64,000 nt of DNA from Setoptus koraiensis (Eukaryota > Arthropoda). The stretch is taken from contig CM106586.1 in the NCBI GenBank assembly GCA_048013815.1, positions 2,046,001-2,110,000 of the forward strand, written 5' to 3'. This document shows positions 53,429 to 64,000 of this stretch, piece by piece. Position 1 is the first letter of the stretch. Each line of letters begins with the position of its first letter. The notes beneath the pieces are model-generated. The model was not told where the DNA came from, did no database searches, and saw only the letters and a list, made by a program, of their open reading frames with translations. The position numbers were made by a program, and so were the translations under genes.

Positions 53429-56413
53429 TTTGATGCAGGTTTTTTAATAAAGGGGAGTGTCGTGTTTCCTCTTTCTTTCTAAATATATAAATATGTCTCT
53501 TTGATTTCTTATTGCTAACGTTGCTTGTTAATTTAAATATATGGTCTCGTAGTTAGAGTGTCCGTTTATTTGTGTGATAAATTTTGTATGTGTTAACATG
53601 AATATAGTTATAAATATATGTATATATTTATGGGTGCCTGTTTGTTGCCTTGTGGTTTATTTGAGCATATGAGAAAATTGTTAGACGAATTGAGTTAAGT
53701 ATCAATAGAAATAATGTCGGCATGAATGTTCAGCAAAATGACAATGATAACAAGAGGCCGATATAATCTAATCATCAATAGTGATTGCAAATTTACAGTA
53801 ATGTGTGTTTGTCTATAATAATTGTTGAAAATTAGGCTCGTAATGTAACATGATGTTTGGGCTGATTCACAATTATATTCTGCATCCTTGCGGAGAGTAG
53901 TAGTGTGCCGTATTAATTCACAGCATTCATCAGCAGCAATATACTGGCGGTAGTCTATAGTTGTTGCAGTAGCATTGGCATCAGAAAATAAGTTCATGCA
54001 CTCACAACCAATGTACAAATCTCATGTTCACTATTCACTCTGGAATAGTGGTGTGCTCGCTATTGCAAAGCGCTCAAACTTTCACGTTTTTACTATTACT
54101 ACTGTATAGTTTATCGGACGAAAATTAGTGCTGGCGAGCCTGTCATGTGCAAGCACAGTCAGCAACTCACTATCCGATGTGCGCCTCGGATGCTCGTCGT
54201 TTATATTCAACGATCTGTGTGTTGTGTCGGTGCGCTCACTTTAGATTCACCCTATACCATATACACAATTCAACAGTACAGTGAGCCAGTGTAATAAGCG
54301 ACACACATGAAAACTGCATTGCAGCATGAATGTGTTTATCTCTGGTCTACGAATGTAGTACAGGGTGTTTCAGCTTGATAGTTCTACTATGACATGCCTA
54401 CAACATGGGTGTGCATCTTGAAATGAACGAAGATGCATGCAGTGTGTGCGCTTTTTCCAATGTCCTTCGGCGAACTTTATTTATATTCCGCCAGGAGCGC
54501 GCAGAGCGTGCTCGGATGTACACACAAGCACAGAGTGTTTCTTCAAATGTTTATTTATTTTGACTCTATTGAGCTTGCATGCAACTACATGAAGGCACGT
54601 GTTTTTGGACGCGAGGTGGCGCACGCCTGTTCATATTAAAATAAGCACTCCGCAGGATCTACTACTCGCTCTCAAACTCTATTGGATAAACCAAGTACGC
54701 CGCCCTGGCGGAATAAAAAAAAATAACCAGCAGACTTTAGGAAGAGCTCACACAGTACAAGCACATATCCTACTCATGTTGATACTGTGCTGAACATGCT
54801 CAATAGCCGATTCTACAATCACGACACGAAACAGAGCCGACACGAGCGGCACATCACAGATCTAAAGAACGATCTGTGCTTGTGCGCGGCACGTCGCATT
54901 GAATGTCTGTTGGTTCCCAAAAAGGGACTCACACAGGGCTTTCTCATTGTAACAATTCTCTGTGACACACTGTGTACTGAGTGCGCCTTTTCCAATACAT
55001 ATCGGTTTATTAGCTCTCCTCGTTCAGTGATGCCTGGTAACAGTTGGTGAAAAAGAAGTTCTCCATTTGCAGAGCATTTCGAGTTGACTCATTACTTACT
55101 CGCCTAATTTGAACTTCAGTAAATATGACTAACTTTGTTATAAACCGAGAAAGTTGCAACATTCGTTTCAGCACAAACAAATGACATTCTTTTTTATAAT
55201 GAATGATGCTCAACTGGCGGTCCGAATGTTAAATCAACACGTATTCTATATTGCTCTGTCGCGAGGACTAGACTGTCTAACTCACAAGCAAACTTATGAA
55301 TAAATATTTCACTAGCACTTCTCATGCAATGGAAAACGTATTTAGCTGTAACAGAGCCTACACACTTGCCAAGCTGATTTTTCTATCGTAGAGTTTCTAC
55401 GAGGCGAAGCGCGTATAGAAATCTATTCAGATGTAGCGACGAGATTCTGTAATATGTGAACGTGCAAGTTATACGGCGTCAAGGTGATGAAATCAACGGG
55501 CAAAAACCACAAAACCTTTCTCTGAGTAGTGAGAGTTCACCATTCTTTGTGAACCCAGACATGAGCTGAACTAGAAATTACGTTGGGCTCTAGCTAGCAA
55601 GTTCTGGCTCTCTTCTGTTCGGATGATCATCCAAAAGTCGTTTCGAATTTTTCAACTGAACACCCTGTGATACATATGCGCATAATGTAGCAGCGTGCTG
55701 CATGCTGCGTGCTGTGTGTATGTGTTTACTCGTTTCAGCAGTCAACAAAACAAAAAACAAAATATATGTGCTAGCAGTAGTATAGAAAGTGAACAGAAAA
55801 ATTCGTTGGAAATCGAACTGTTATGCCACGATTCTTCCCTACTGGAGACAAGAGGCGCTCGAGTAAATCTGCAATGTACTTTACTTTTGATTGCACACAT
55901 AACAGATACAATTTTGATTTCATATCTCACAACATAGAGATGCTAAATACATATAGCATCTAAATACATGTTAAGCTTATTAGTTATATATATATAATTC
56001 AATTTATTCAATCAGCAACATATCTGATAGGGAATCCAGTGAATTGTGGCTCAAGATAAACCACAAGGAAAAACAAAAATAAGCGCGCTAATGGAGCTGA
56101 TCTCTGGCGCGTAGCAGAGACAAATATCAAGATCATAATAATCACGTAATCATCTTTAACTGGTGAATTATTTTGAATAGAAATAAATTCTTCGAAAACA
56201 ATCTGCTATTAGTCGAAAATTTCATGAAACAACAACAACAACGACCAATTCAAATATCATCAATTCATAATGTTCGCAACAAACACACTTATGTATGGAA
56301 TAATTACATCAATCTACGTGTGAATATCAATATTGGCTGCAATTGAATTTAGATAGAATCATTAAAAAGATTGTAACAATTTCAAACGACGTCAACCCAA
56401 TTCAATTATTAAA
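53429..56413. other. Three-kilobase noncoding region, possible degraded transposon
   Basis: No supported host gene. 54361 (CAGGGTGTTTCAG) and 55656-55667 (CTGAACACCCTG) form an imperfect inverted pair about 1.3 kb apart, and the stretch between them is somewhat richer in GC than its surroundings. The rest holds AT-rich sequence and the promoters of Acinus (left) and CDC14 (right). Confidence 0.45.
54361..55667. mobile_element. Possible degraded DNA transposon
   Basis: The left end CAGGGTGTTTCAGCTTGA and the reverse of the right end, CAGGGTGTTCAGTTGAAA, share CAGGGTGTT and a loose continuation. A TA precedes the left end; the right end is not directly followed by TA. Internal frames are short, with no recognised transposase. 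This is a weak call based on terminal similarity only. Confidence 0.3.
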
Positions 56414-57868
56414 ATGTCTGTACTGGAACAGATAAAGACAATCGCTGGAACTCGATCTCACATAAGCGAACTTGAAAAAAATAAACTTTACTTTGCTTCT
56501 TTACCGAAAAAGACCAGGAAAGAATGGGACAAACGAGAGATCAAGGGACGATTTCGTTGCTTCACTGTAGACACCGATCCCGACTTTCATTATGAAGGCT
56601 TTCACGCTGATTTTGGCCCTTTGAATTTAGCGATGATTCATCGTTTTTGTTGTCTTCTCGATAACGGTCTACAAGAGATTGAATCGTTACCGAAACCTGA
56701 AAGAGCTATCATATTCATGACCACATTTGAAGATCCAGAGAAAAGAGTCAATGCAACATTTCTCATTGCAGCTGCAGCAATCGTTTTATTGAAAAAGGAT
56801 CCCAAATATTTGCGAGACGCTCTCTGTAGATCTCAGTCCCTATCAGGCAGAAGAGATGCTACTGCATTTATACCTTTCAGAGACGTAAGTGGTAATACAT
56901 CAAACCCATTTGAATTAACAGTGTGGCACTGTATAGAATCCATGTATAAAGCAGTCAATCTCAGATTATATAACTATAATACATTTGACAAGGATGAATA
57001 CCTGCATTATGAACAAGTGCAATTTGGTGATCTCAATTGGATTGTGCCAAACAAACTTATGGCATTCTGTGGACCACGCGAAGAGGAACTATTGAACGAC
57101 ACAATATGCTGGCACTCTCCAGAATTTTACCACGACTATTTCAAGGCGAAGAATGTGACTGACATTGTAAGGTTGAACAACAGAGACTACGACTCTAGCA
57201 GATTCAAGAAAATGGGTTTCAATCATCATGAACTTTACTTTCCAGATGGGTCGGCACCAACGGAAAATATCGCAAACATTTTCCTGGACATCGTGGATTC
57301 TGCTGCTGGCGCTGTTGCAGTGCATTGTGCGGCTGGAATCGGTCGAACGGGAACTTTAATTGCATGTTGGATCATGAAACATTATAAATTCACAGCAGAG
57401 CAGAGTATTGCATGGGTTCGCATCGCGAGACCTGGCTCTATAATCGGACCCCAGCAAAACTGGCTAAGAATCAAACAAAGATGGTTATGGGCTCAACACT
57501 CTGCTATCTGTCAGCTTGATTGTGATTGCTCAGAGCTTGCTCACATGGAAAAATCAGTTACGAGGATCAAGGCTGCTCCTCTCAGCAACTATTACCCTGA
57601 GTTTGTCCAACCTAGATACGAACTAAGAGGCAGGTGTCCTGTTGTAGACATCAATAAAGAATATGTCGTGGAAGAGGGGGGCAAAAGTGTGGTCTACATG
57701 ATTCGTTCACGTCGTGTAAAAGCACAGCAAAGGTCCTCAAGTCAGGGAGGAACAACAATGAACAAACAAGCTACTCAACTTCTATCAAGCAAATATGAGA
57801 AAGAAAAAGCCAAAAATACAAGAGAGAAAGTCTCTAAAACTAATCGAATCGGGAATGCGCTCTTTTAA
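56414..57868 (+). CDS. CDC14: CDC14 dual-specificity phosphatase
   Basis: 484 residues, one exon. CDC14 dephosphorylates Ser/Thr sites, mostly former CDK targets, and acts in mitotic exit, cytokinesis and cilia or centrosomes. Visible: the N-terminal domain motif FHADFGPLNLAMIHRFCC (about residues 62-79) and the catalytic loop HCAAGIGRTG (Cys about 305, Arg about 311), followed by RPGSIIGPQQNWL, a CDC14 hallmark. Canonical CDC14 loops read HCKAGLGRTG; here the Lys is Ala. The C-terminal tail is shorter than in vertebrate CDC14A and basic, rich in Lys and Ser, possibly for localisation. The start ATG has AAA before it. Confidence 0.95.
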   Translation: MSVLEQIKTIAGTRSHISELEKNKLYFASLPKKTRKEWDKREIKGRFRCFTVDTDPDFHYEGFHADFGPLNLAMIHRFCCLLDNGLQEIESLPKPERAIIFMTTFEDPEKRVNATFLIAAAAIVLLKKDPKYLRDALCRSQSLSGRRDATAFIPFRDVSGNTSNPFELTVWHCIESMYKAVNLRLYNYNTFDKDEYLHYEQVQFGDLNWIVPNKLMAFCGPREEELLNDTICWHSPEFYHDYFKAKNVTDIVRLNNRDYDSSRFKKMGFNHHELYFPDGSAPTENIANIFLDIVDSAAGAVAVHCAAGIGRTGTLIACWIMKHYKFTAEQSIAWVRIARPGSIIGPQQNWLRIKQRWLWAQHSAICQLDCDCSELAHMEKSVTRIKAAPLSNYYPEFVQPRYELRGRCPVVDINKEYVVEEGGKSVVYMIRSRRVKAQQRSSSQGGTTMNKQATQLLSSKYEKEKAKNTREKVSKTNRIGNALF

Positions 57869-59672
57869 TGTCTAGACAAGGGAAAACTCGAAAATTTCTT
57901 GTTCCCTCTTTCTGGAATGAGCCGTTGTGCCCAAAAAGTTTAGAATACACCGACGAAGTTATTAAGTGTGAGGATCTTTGAATAATGTCCTCAATCCTGA
58001 GATTGTTTCATGCATTCATATTAACATGAAGGTTAATCACCCCAAGTTGAATCGCCCCGGTGAAAATTATCAAGAACAACTGCAAACTCTAGTGGACGCA
58101 TGGGCATTTAATTGTTAGATTTCCAAACCAAGTGATCTTATAAACTCCGTCGTCAAGAAAGAGCGTGACATCAACGGCGTGGCTTGATGATTGTAATATT
58201 TGCAGCATTTCTGTTTTTTAACCTATCCAAATGATTGTATACTTACTTAGACTTTTGTATTCTTTCTGTATATTGTGACATAAAGAACAAAATCTAAAAG
58301 AATCCAAGAATATATCAAAGAATAAAATCAAGAATAATAAAATATATCCGCGATAGTTCCAAAATTAGTCTGCTCCAATCATCGTTCTCGTTGAAGTTGA
58401 TTTAAGAAGGAACCAAAACTAGATCATCCGACTAAAATGTATCGCAAACTGTTATACTGACCATCAAAATCATTTTAATATTTGAAACGTTATTTCTTAG
58501 AAAGAATGATTGCTTATAGTGATCGACTGAGGTGCTGGGTCTTGAGTCGAAACCCTTTCAGAACTGACTAAAAATGTTGATCTAGCTAAATTTGAATATC
58601 ATGTAATCAATTAACGCGAGTGACATTTAACATTGAATGTAACACTAGCAACAATATCCCGATGTTTTAGGATATTTAATTGCAGTGACAGATTTCTATG
58701 ATGATTCTATATTGCGTATAGAATTATGCCCACAATGGTAAATGATTCTGGACTATTTAGCTTGTACAATAAGCCAGGATTATAAATATATTGTTTTGGT
58801 TACCAACATTATATCATTATAGCAATCAAGTGATTGATATCTGCTGTAAGCTAACGCAGGATTCAGATATTATCCTCACTATTGAAAGAATTTTTATTGC
58901 ATGCAAAAACTAGATTTTATGATATACTTGATAGCACTTGTAACTTTGTAAATATAATATGGGAAACTCATATTCTATGTTTTCCCCTTCTTACCAACCA
59001 CTTAGTAGTAATTAACTAATTGATAATTGCGTCGAGACAGAGGAAATCATTATCCAACTCGTTCATGAATAGGTTATATTGTAATTAATCTTGACTCCAT
59101 GTTTGATCTCCAGTGACATTAATTTAGACGTTGATACAATATGATGCATATTTATCATACAATGTTATTGAGGCTGTAAAATAGAGAATAGTCATGCGAA
59201 CCCGGTTTATTAAATATTCACGGGAAGTCATGGTGACCAGAATATTATCCTGTGTCAGGGAAGAACTGTGACTGTTAATCATTTAGGAGTGAGCTCAATA
59301 AATGCTCGATAGATGTGAAGCCATCAATGATCTTATTTAATCTAGTGTTGTGACATCAATTATGAACTTGTGGTTGATTGATCAAAACAACGAAATAAAC
59401 AATAACTACGCAAAAGATTAATGAATCTTATATTCTATCACTGGATGTACTGCAATTTTTCGCTATATAAACATAGGCTGTGAATTTCTCGGTGTCGTTA
59501 TCATTCAGAGCTCAGCAGAGACAAGTTATGACCATCAATAATTTTTAACTCATCGATAACGAGTAGACAATTACGATGATAGTATAGTTTTCAGTCAATC
59601 GAACTAACATCTAAAACTAAAATTATCTACAATACAAAATCAACTACGAACCAAGACTTATTCACATATAAG
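57869..59672. other. Intergenic region with the left copy of a direct repeat
   Basis: Holds the CDC14 3' UTR and the 5' flank of the secreted acidic-protein gene. The block 58410-59047 is repeated at 63375-64000. A TATA-like word CTATATAAAC lies at about 59463-59472, some 200 bp before the start codon. No other gene is seen. Confidence 0.55.
58410..59047 (+). repeat. Direct repeat, left copy (flank of secreted-protein gene)
   Basis: About 640 bp matching 63375-64000. Similarity begins at GAACCAAAACTAGA. It is moderate over the first 350 bp and almost complete over the last 250 bp (from about GTGATTGATATCTGCTGTAA onward). Confidence 0.9.
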
Positions 59673-62600
59673 ATGTCTATTTCTACCTGTTGGGCGATTT
59701 TGTTTTTGATAGTGTCGATTGGCACTGCCAGCCATGCTCAAGGTAAGCTACCATTGCGAATTTATCATTTAGAACTTCAAATCTAGTTGACAACTAGTGT
59801 TCCAAATATTCAACTCTCCTTTCTTTGTGCCAATCTACTCTCGTGTCGAATCAATAATTTAAAATTATTTTCGAAGTTGGTCATTCTAATCAAGACTACT
59901 TGAAAAGGGTTGATTCTGACGGAGGATCAAGCTGCCTCTGTTCACAAGATACAAATTTGATCGTAGCCATTGAAGATCTATACTATTGGTCAGAAGGAGG
60001 TGAGTTTCAAGTACTAGCATGTCTTAGATGAAAGCAATATCTCAAGTATATCTCAGGATGAATAAGAGACATTGATCTAATTCTGACCAATAAATATCAT
60101 GTTTATCACTTATGTTGTTCATCCGGATCAATTAGTTGACAGAAATCTCTCATTGCCACGGCGAGACAACAACAACACAGGTAGACGCCCGCCAAGACCG
60201 ATACCATTAATACCACCGACACCTGGAATGATTATGATGAATAGTAGCTCTCATCAATCGTCTAGCCATTCGATGGTATCATCCGATGAGTCAAAACAGT
60301 CGAGTCATTCGTCTATCTTGACCTATAATGATTATAGGCCAGAACCCAATGGTGCATATTATGTGATTGCAGATGGACCCGTGAATGCATTACCTCTATT
60401 ATTGTCTACAAATAATAGTTCTATATCTTCAAGTCACTCACAACATGAAAATTCCGATACTTCAAACTCACAACAGACTTACATGACTAGTTACTTGCCC
60501 CCTTTTGGTGGTAGACTTCCAGGTAGTGGTTATTTAAACCAACCTAATCTTCAGAATCCAGAGTCGACTAGTTATATTCCCGTTGACGAATTTCCATCAG
60601 CAGTTGATGATAAACATGATAGGAACGATAATGACAACAGCGAAGCAAACGACCAAGACTCACCTACAACTGAATCGAACGATAGCAATGTTTCTGATGA
60701 ACCGAAATCGCCATCCACAACTCAATCCTCTGATGACTATGATGAATACTATGATGATGATGATGATGATGATGATGATCCATCAGATAAATCCGACTCA
60801 CCTGCAGCCACAAGTACTAGCAAAATCACAGAAGAATCCGAAAGCACAACAACACCCGAAGAAACAACAACGACCACTACTACTCAATTGACAGAAAATA
60901 ACGATGATGGCAATGATGACGATGATTATGAGGATGATGGGGATGAGTATGATGGTAACACTGATGAACATAATGGATCTTCCAATGGTCGTCACCATAG
61001 CAGGGGAGATGGTCAGCACCACTCAAGCGACCCTGACAGAGAAAAAGGTGATGAGGATAAATCTCCAGAAGAACTGGACGAACCGAGAATCGAACCGCCG
61101 ATTGATTCTCTAGTCGAACAGCACGATCAGCGAGGAAACGATGAAGATGACGAAGATGATTATGATTATGATGACGAAGATGAGTATGATGACTCTGATG
61201 ATGATGATCCAACAACAACAACAACAACGACAACCACCAGTACAACCACCAGTACAACAACTACATCAACACGAGCACCGAAAAGACGAAGAAACAAAAC
61301 TACAACGACCGAAAGTGCTAACCTCGAGACTTCAACATCAAGTTATACAGACGAAACAACGATTTCCCCAGAAACAACGTCAACATCGGCAACTAGTCAA
61401 GATGATTCAAGTGAGGAGACAACGACACAAAATGGCGCCGAGAAGCCTGAACATGAGGACAGAATTGATAATAATAGCGGTGATGATGATGGCGAAATAG
61501 GAGATATTCGCGATGAATCTTCGAGTGAGAGGCCGAGAAGAAGAAGAAGAGGACCAAGCTCGACGATAACTTCATTGACTGCAACAACCGAAAGTGCGGA
61601 CGTCGAGACAATAGCCACTCCAACGACACCGACATCAACTGAGGCCGATCCAAGCGATGACGCAGCAACCATAGTTGATAGTAGCAGCGAAAATATTAAC
61701 GATAAACAAGATGAATTATCGAGTGAGAGGCCACGAAGAAGGAGGAGAAGGCCAACTCCGGCGACAATTCCAACGACAAGCTCTAATGTGGATAATGCGT
61801 CGTCTGACCAAGACTCTCAAGATCCCAGCAATCAATCTCTCCTAGAGGAGCTTCAAGAATCACTTGATGGCTTGAGTAACTACGGTTCTGAATCGAAATC
61901 TGAATCAAGCCTGTCAAATCTCTTTAGTGGTCAACACAGAGACGACAATAACAACGAGGGATCGTCGACCAGCAACTTGAATGGTTTGTTTAATAACCTT
62001 GGAATCGGTCGCTACAATATCAGCAACTCAAATGTTGTTTCGAATCTGTTGCCAAACTTAACACAAAGTGATTTGTCCTCAATGATCAACGGAACTGTGC
62101 CCATGATAGTGACAGACCTCTTTGCAAATATGCAAAATTTGACCGAGCTGAACGAATTATCTGATCTATCATCTGAAATATCAGGTAATAGCGAAGATGA
62201 AATCATTGCGGAGGCCGAGAGATTGTTCAAAATATGGATTGAGGTAGAAATCAAAAGATACAAACTGATGGGCACAGCAGCTACGTACTTCCGTCGCTCA
62301 GGTTTGACACTATTTAGGAGAATTGTTGTTCGTTATATGAGAATTGTATCGAGATTTTCAGGCAACATGTTGAATAATATAAGGTATGGCAATATTTTGG
62401 CTTTAGATACGACAGAGAAAATCATAGTTTTCTTATTGAAAAATTATCTTGACCGCACCAATGGATTGATGAGAATTATTGGCGATCAAGTTTCACTTGT
62501 TGGTAAATCTATTGATTCCACTGGACAATCTATGAAAAACATGACTCTGAACCCAATAGAGATAGCTTCAAAAGTCCTTGATAGTTTACCTGATCCGTCC

Positions 62601-63140
62601 AGATATTCCAACTATTTCCGTAACTTGACAAACCGAGCCACGAGTCAATCATCTGATGGAAGTTCTTCGTCATCTGTCAATGGTTACAGCGGATTGCTTT
62701 CATCGTGGTCATCTGGAAGCGGCCAAAACGGATTGCTCTCATCTTTGACATCGTCATTATGGGGCAATGAGGACAATGAACAACAATCTTCTGATTCAAC
62801 AGGTGACGATGGTTACTTCACTGAAACCAAGGTTACCGTCCATAGAATACCGTCTGACGGTTCAGAAGATCAAGTCAACTCTTACAGCTACACATCCAGA
62901 CCTAGATATACAAGCAGTGGATTCGGCAGTCTAACATCAACGGACAATAATGATGGAGCTAACGATGATGGCAAGAATGACAACAGCCAATCATCATCAT
63001 TTTGGTTCCAAACATACAAAACTGGTAATGATCAACAAGATTCAACAACAACGAGCAAGCCGAGAGAAGGATTGCTAGGTAACTTGTTTGGTAGAAGTTC
63101 AGATAATTTAGTAGGCAAACTAGGCCTCTGGGGACGCTGA
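59673..63140 (+). CDS. Secreted acidic Ser/Thr-rich protein, three exons
   Basis: Exons 59673-59742, 59877-59999 and 60136-63140; GT donors (GTAAGC, GTGAGT), AG acceptors, and phases match (G+TT twice). The product has 1065 residues. Exon 1 is a signal peptide (MSISTCWAILFLIVSIGTAS); exon 2 carries a short CLC motif. Exon 3 begins with a Pro-rich segment, then long Ser/Thr/Asp regions with poly-Asp tracts (about 60755-60780), Thr-rich repeats, and Arg clusters (RPRRRRRG, RPRRRRRRP). A mostly helical, less disordered C-terminal domain follows (about residues 685-840, KIWIEVEIKRYKLMG onward). No known domain recognised. A role as an extracellular, mucin-like or mineral/cuticle-associated protein is possible, but unproven. 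An in-frame ATG at 60099 lies in the intron and is not the true start. Confidence 0.8.
60755..60780 (+). repeat. (GAT)n trinucleotide repeat, in-frame poly-Asp
   Basis: Eight to nine GAT codons in a row inside exon 3 of the acidic secreted protein, giving an Asp tract. A length-variable site is likely. Confidence 0.9.
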
Positions 63141-63374
63141 GAATGGTACTAATTGGCTCTCGATGCGATCCATACATTTCTCAAGCATACAGTGCTGAAA
63201 ATATCTCTACTATTACAACAAGCTAATCCACTAATCGATTTCACTCATGTTATCATTGATACTGTAACCAATAATAGATGAGAGTTGATGTAATAATACG
63301 TGCTGCATAGTACAAAAAAAAAAATACTATAACTGATAATTTCTTTCTCCAATTCTGGCGAATAATTTGAGAAT

Positions 63375-64000
63375 GAACCAAAACTAGAACTTCTGACTAA
63401 AATGAATCACAAACTGTTATAGTGACTGTCAAAATCATTTTACTATTTGAGACGCGTTATTTCTTACAACAATTTACTCATCGTGATGGCTCTTCTGTCG
63501 AAACTCTTTCGAAACTGACTAAAAATGTTGATCTAGCTAAATTTGAATATTATATAATCGATTAACATGAGTAACATTCAACATTGGATGCAACACTAGC
63601 GACAGAATCCCGATGTCATAAGATGTTTATAATCGCAGAGACAAATTTCCATGATGATACGTGTAGAATTATGCCCACGATGGTAAATGTTTCCGGACTA
63701 TTGTGCCTGTACATTAAGCCAAGATTATAAATATATTGTTTTAGTTACCAACATTATATCATTATAGCAATTAAGTGATTGATATCTGCTGTAAGCTAAC
63801 GCAGGATTCAGATATTATCCTCACTATTGAAAGAATTTTTATTGCATGCAAAAACTAGATTTTATGATATACTTGATAGCACTTGTAACTTTGTAAATAT
63901 AATATGGGAAACTCATATTCTATGTTTTCCCCTTCTTACCAACCACTTAGTACTTAGGTAGTAATTAACTAATTGATAATTGCGTCGAGACAGAGGAAAT
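63375..64000 (+). repeat. Direct repeat, right copy, running off the window
   Basis: Matches 58410-59047, with an 8-bp insertion near 63950 (CTTAGTACTTAGG). In the left copy this block lies about 630 bp upstream of the secreted-protein gene, so a second gene of the family probably starts about 0.6 kb past the right edge. Confidence 0.85.

Noticed and set aside
60099-60135. ATG at 60099 as the start of the acidic secreted protein
   Set aside because: It lies just inside the intron; the signal-peptide exon at 59673 and matching splice phases explain the gene better.
1-64000. tRNA genes, rRNA genes and CRISPR arrays
   Set aside because: None was seen by eye; the spacing and sequence of the visible repeats fit transposon and simple repeats instead.

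Overview
The window reads as a piece of an arthropod nuclear genome, most plausibly an acariform mite. This is inference: AT-rich sequence, few and very short introns, many host genes lying in one exon, and large secreted Asn/Gln/Asp-rich proteins. No single marker fixes the taxon. One run of 500 N (1901-2400) is an assembly gap.

Positions 1 to about 16,740 are a nested graveyard of mobile elements. Incomplete Ty1/copia and Ty3/gypsy elements, mostly on the minus strand, and an unclassified plus-strand element are cut by at least six near-complete non-autonomous DNA transposons of two related families (about 0.85 kb and 1.0 kb). These start with GGGTGTT-type terminal inverted repeats and are flanked by 8-bp target-site duplications, which suggests a Merlin-like or other 8-bp-duplicating superfamily. 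A short mariner-like MITE has also inserted, and its right half recurs almost unchanged near 44.8 kb, just upstream of ALG2. Arrays of a TTCGAA dyad repeat fill the gaps.

From 18.2 kb the window is host gene space. In order: an ELAPOR1/2-like membrane protein (+); a huge secreted low-complexity protein with a Cys-rich C-terminal module encoded by two small 3' exons (-); a secreted poly-Gln protein with furin-like sites (-); an unrecognised coiled-coil protein (+); splicing factor PRPF3 without its PWI part (-); the COPII GTPase SAR1 with three exons (+); a puromycin-sensitive aminopeptidase (-); a broken and then an intact two-exon acyl-CoA-binding protein gene (+); ALG2 (+); a 72-residue protein with a PP1-docking-like motif (-); NSUN2 (-); a short NELF-A (+); Acinus (-); CDC14 (+); and a secreted acidic Ser/Thr-rich protein with three exons (+).

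The host genes sit in alternating convergent and divergent pairs with gaps of 100-600 bp, so several probably share promoters or 3' ends (PRPF3/SAR1, NSUN2/NELF-A, ALG2/72-residue ORF, NELF-A/Acinus). They cover RNA metabolism (PRPF3, Acinus, NSUN2, NELF-A), secretory and glycosylation functions (SAR1, ALG2), proteolysis and cell-cycle dephosphorylation. No common pathway links them. The last gene is flanked by direct repeats of about 630 bp about 4.95 kb apart, which predicts a tandem paralogue just past the right edge.
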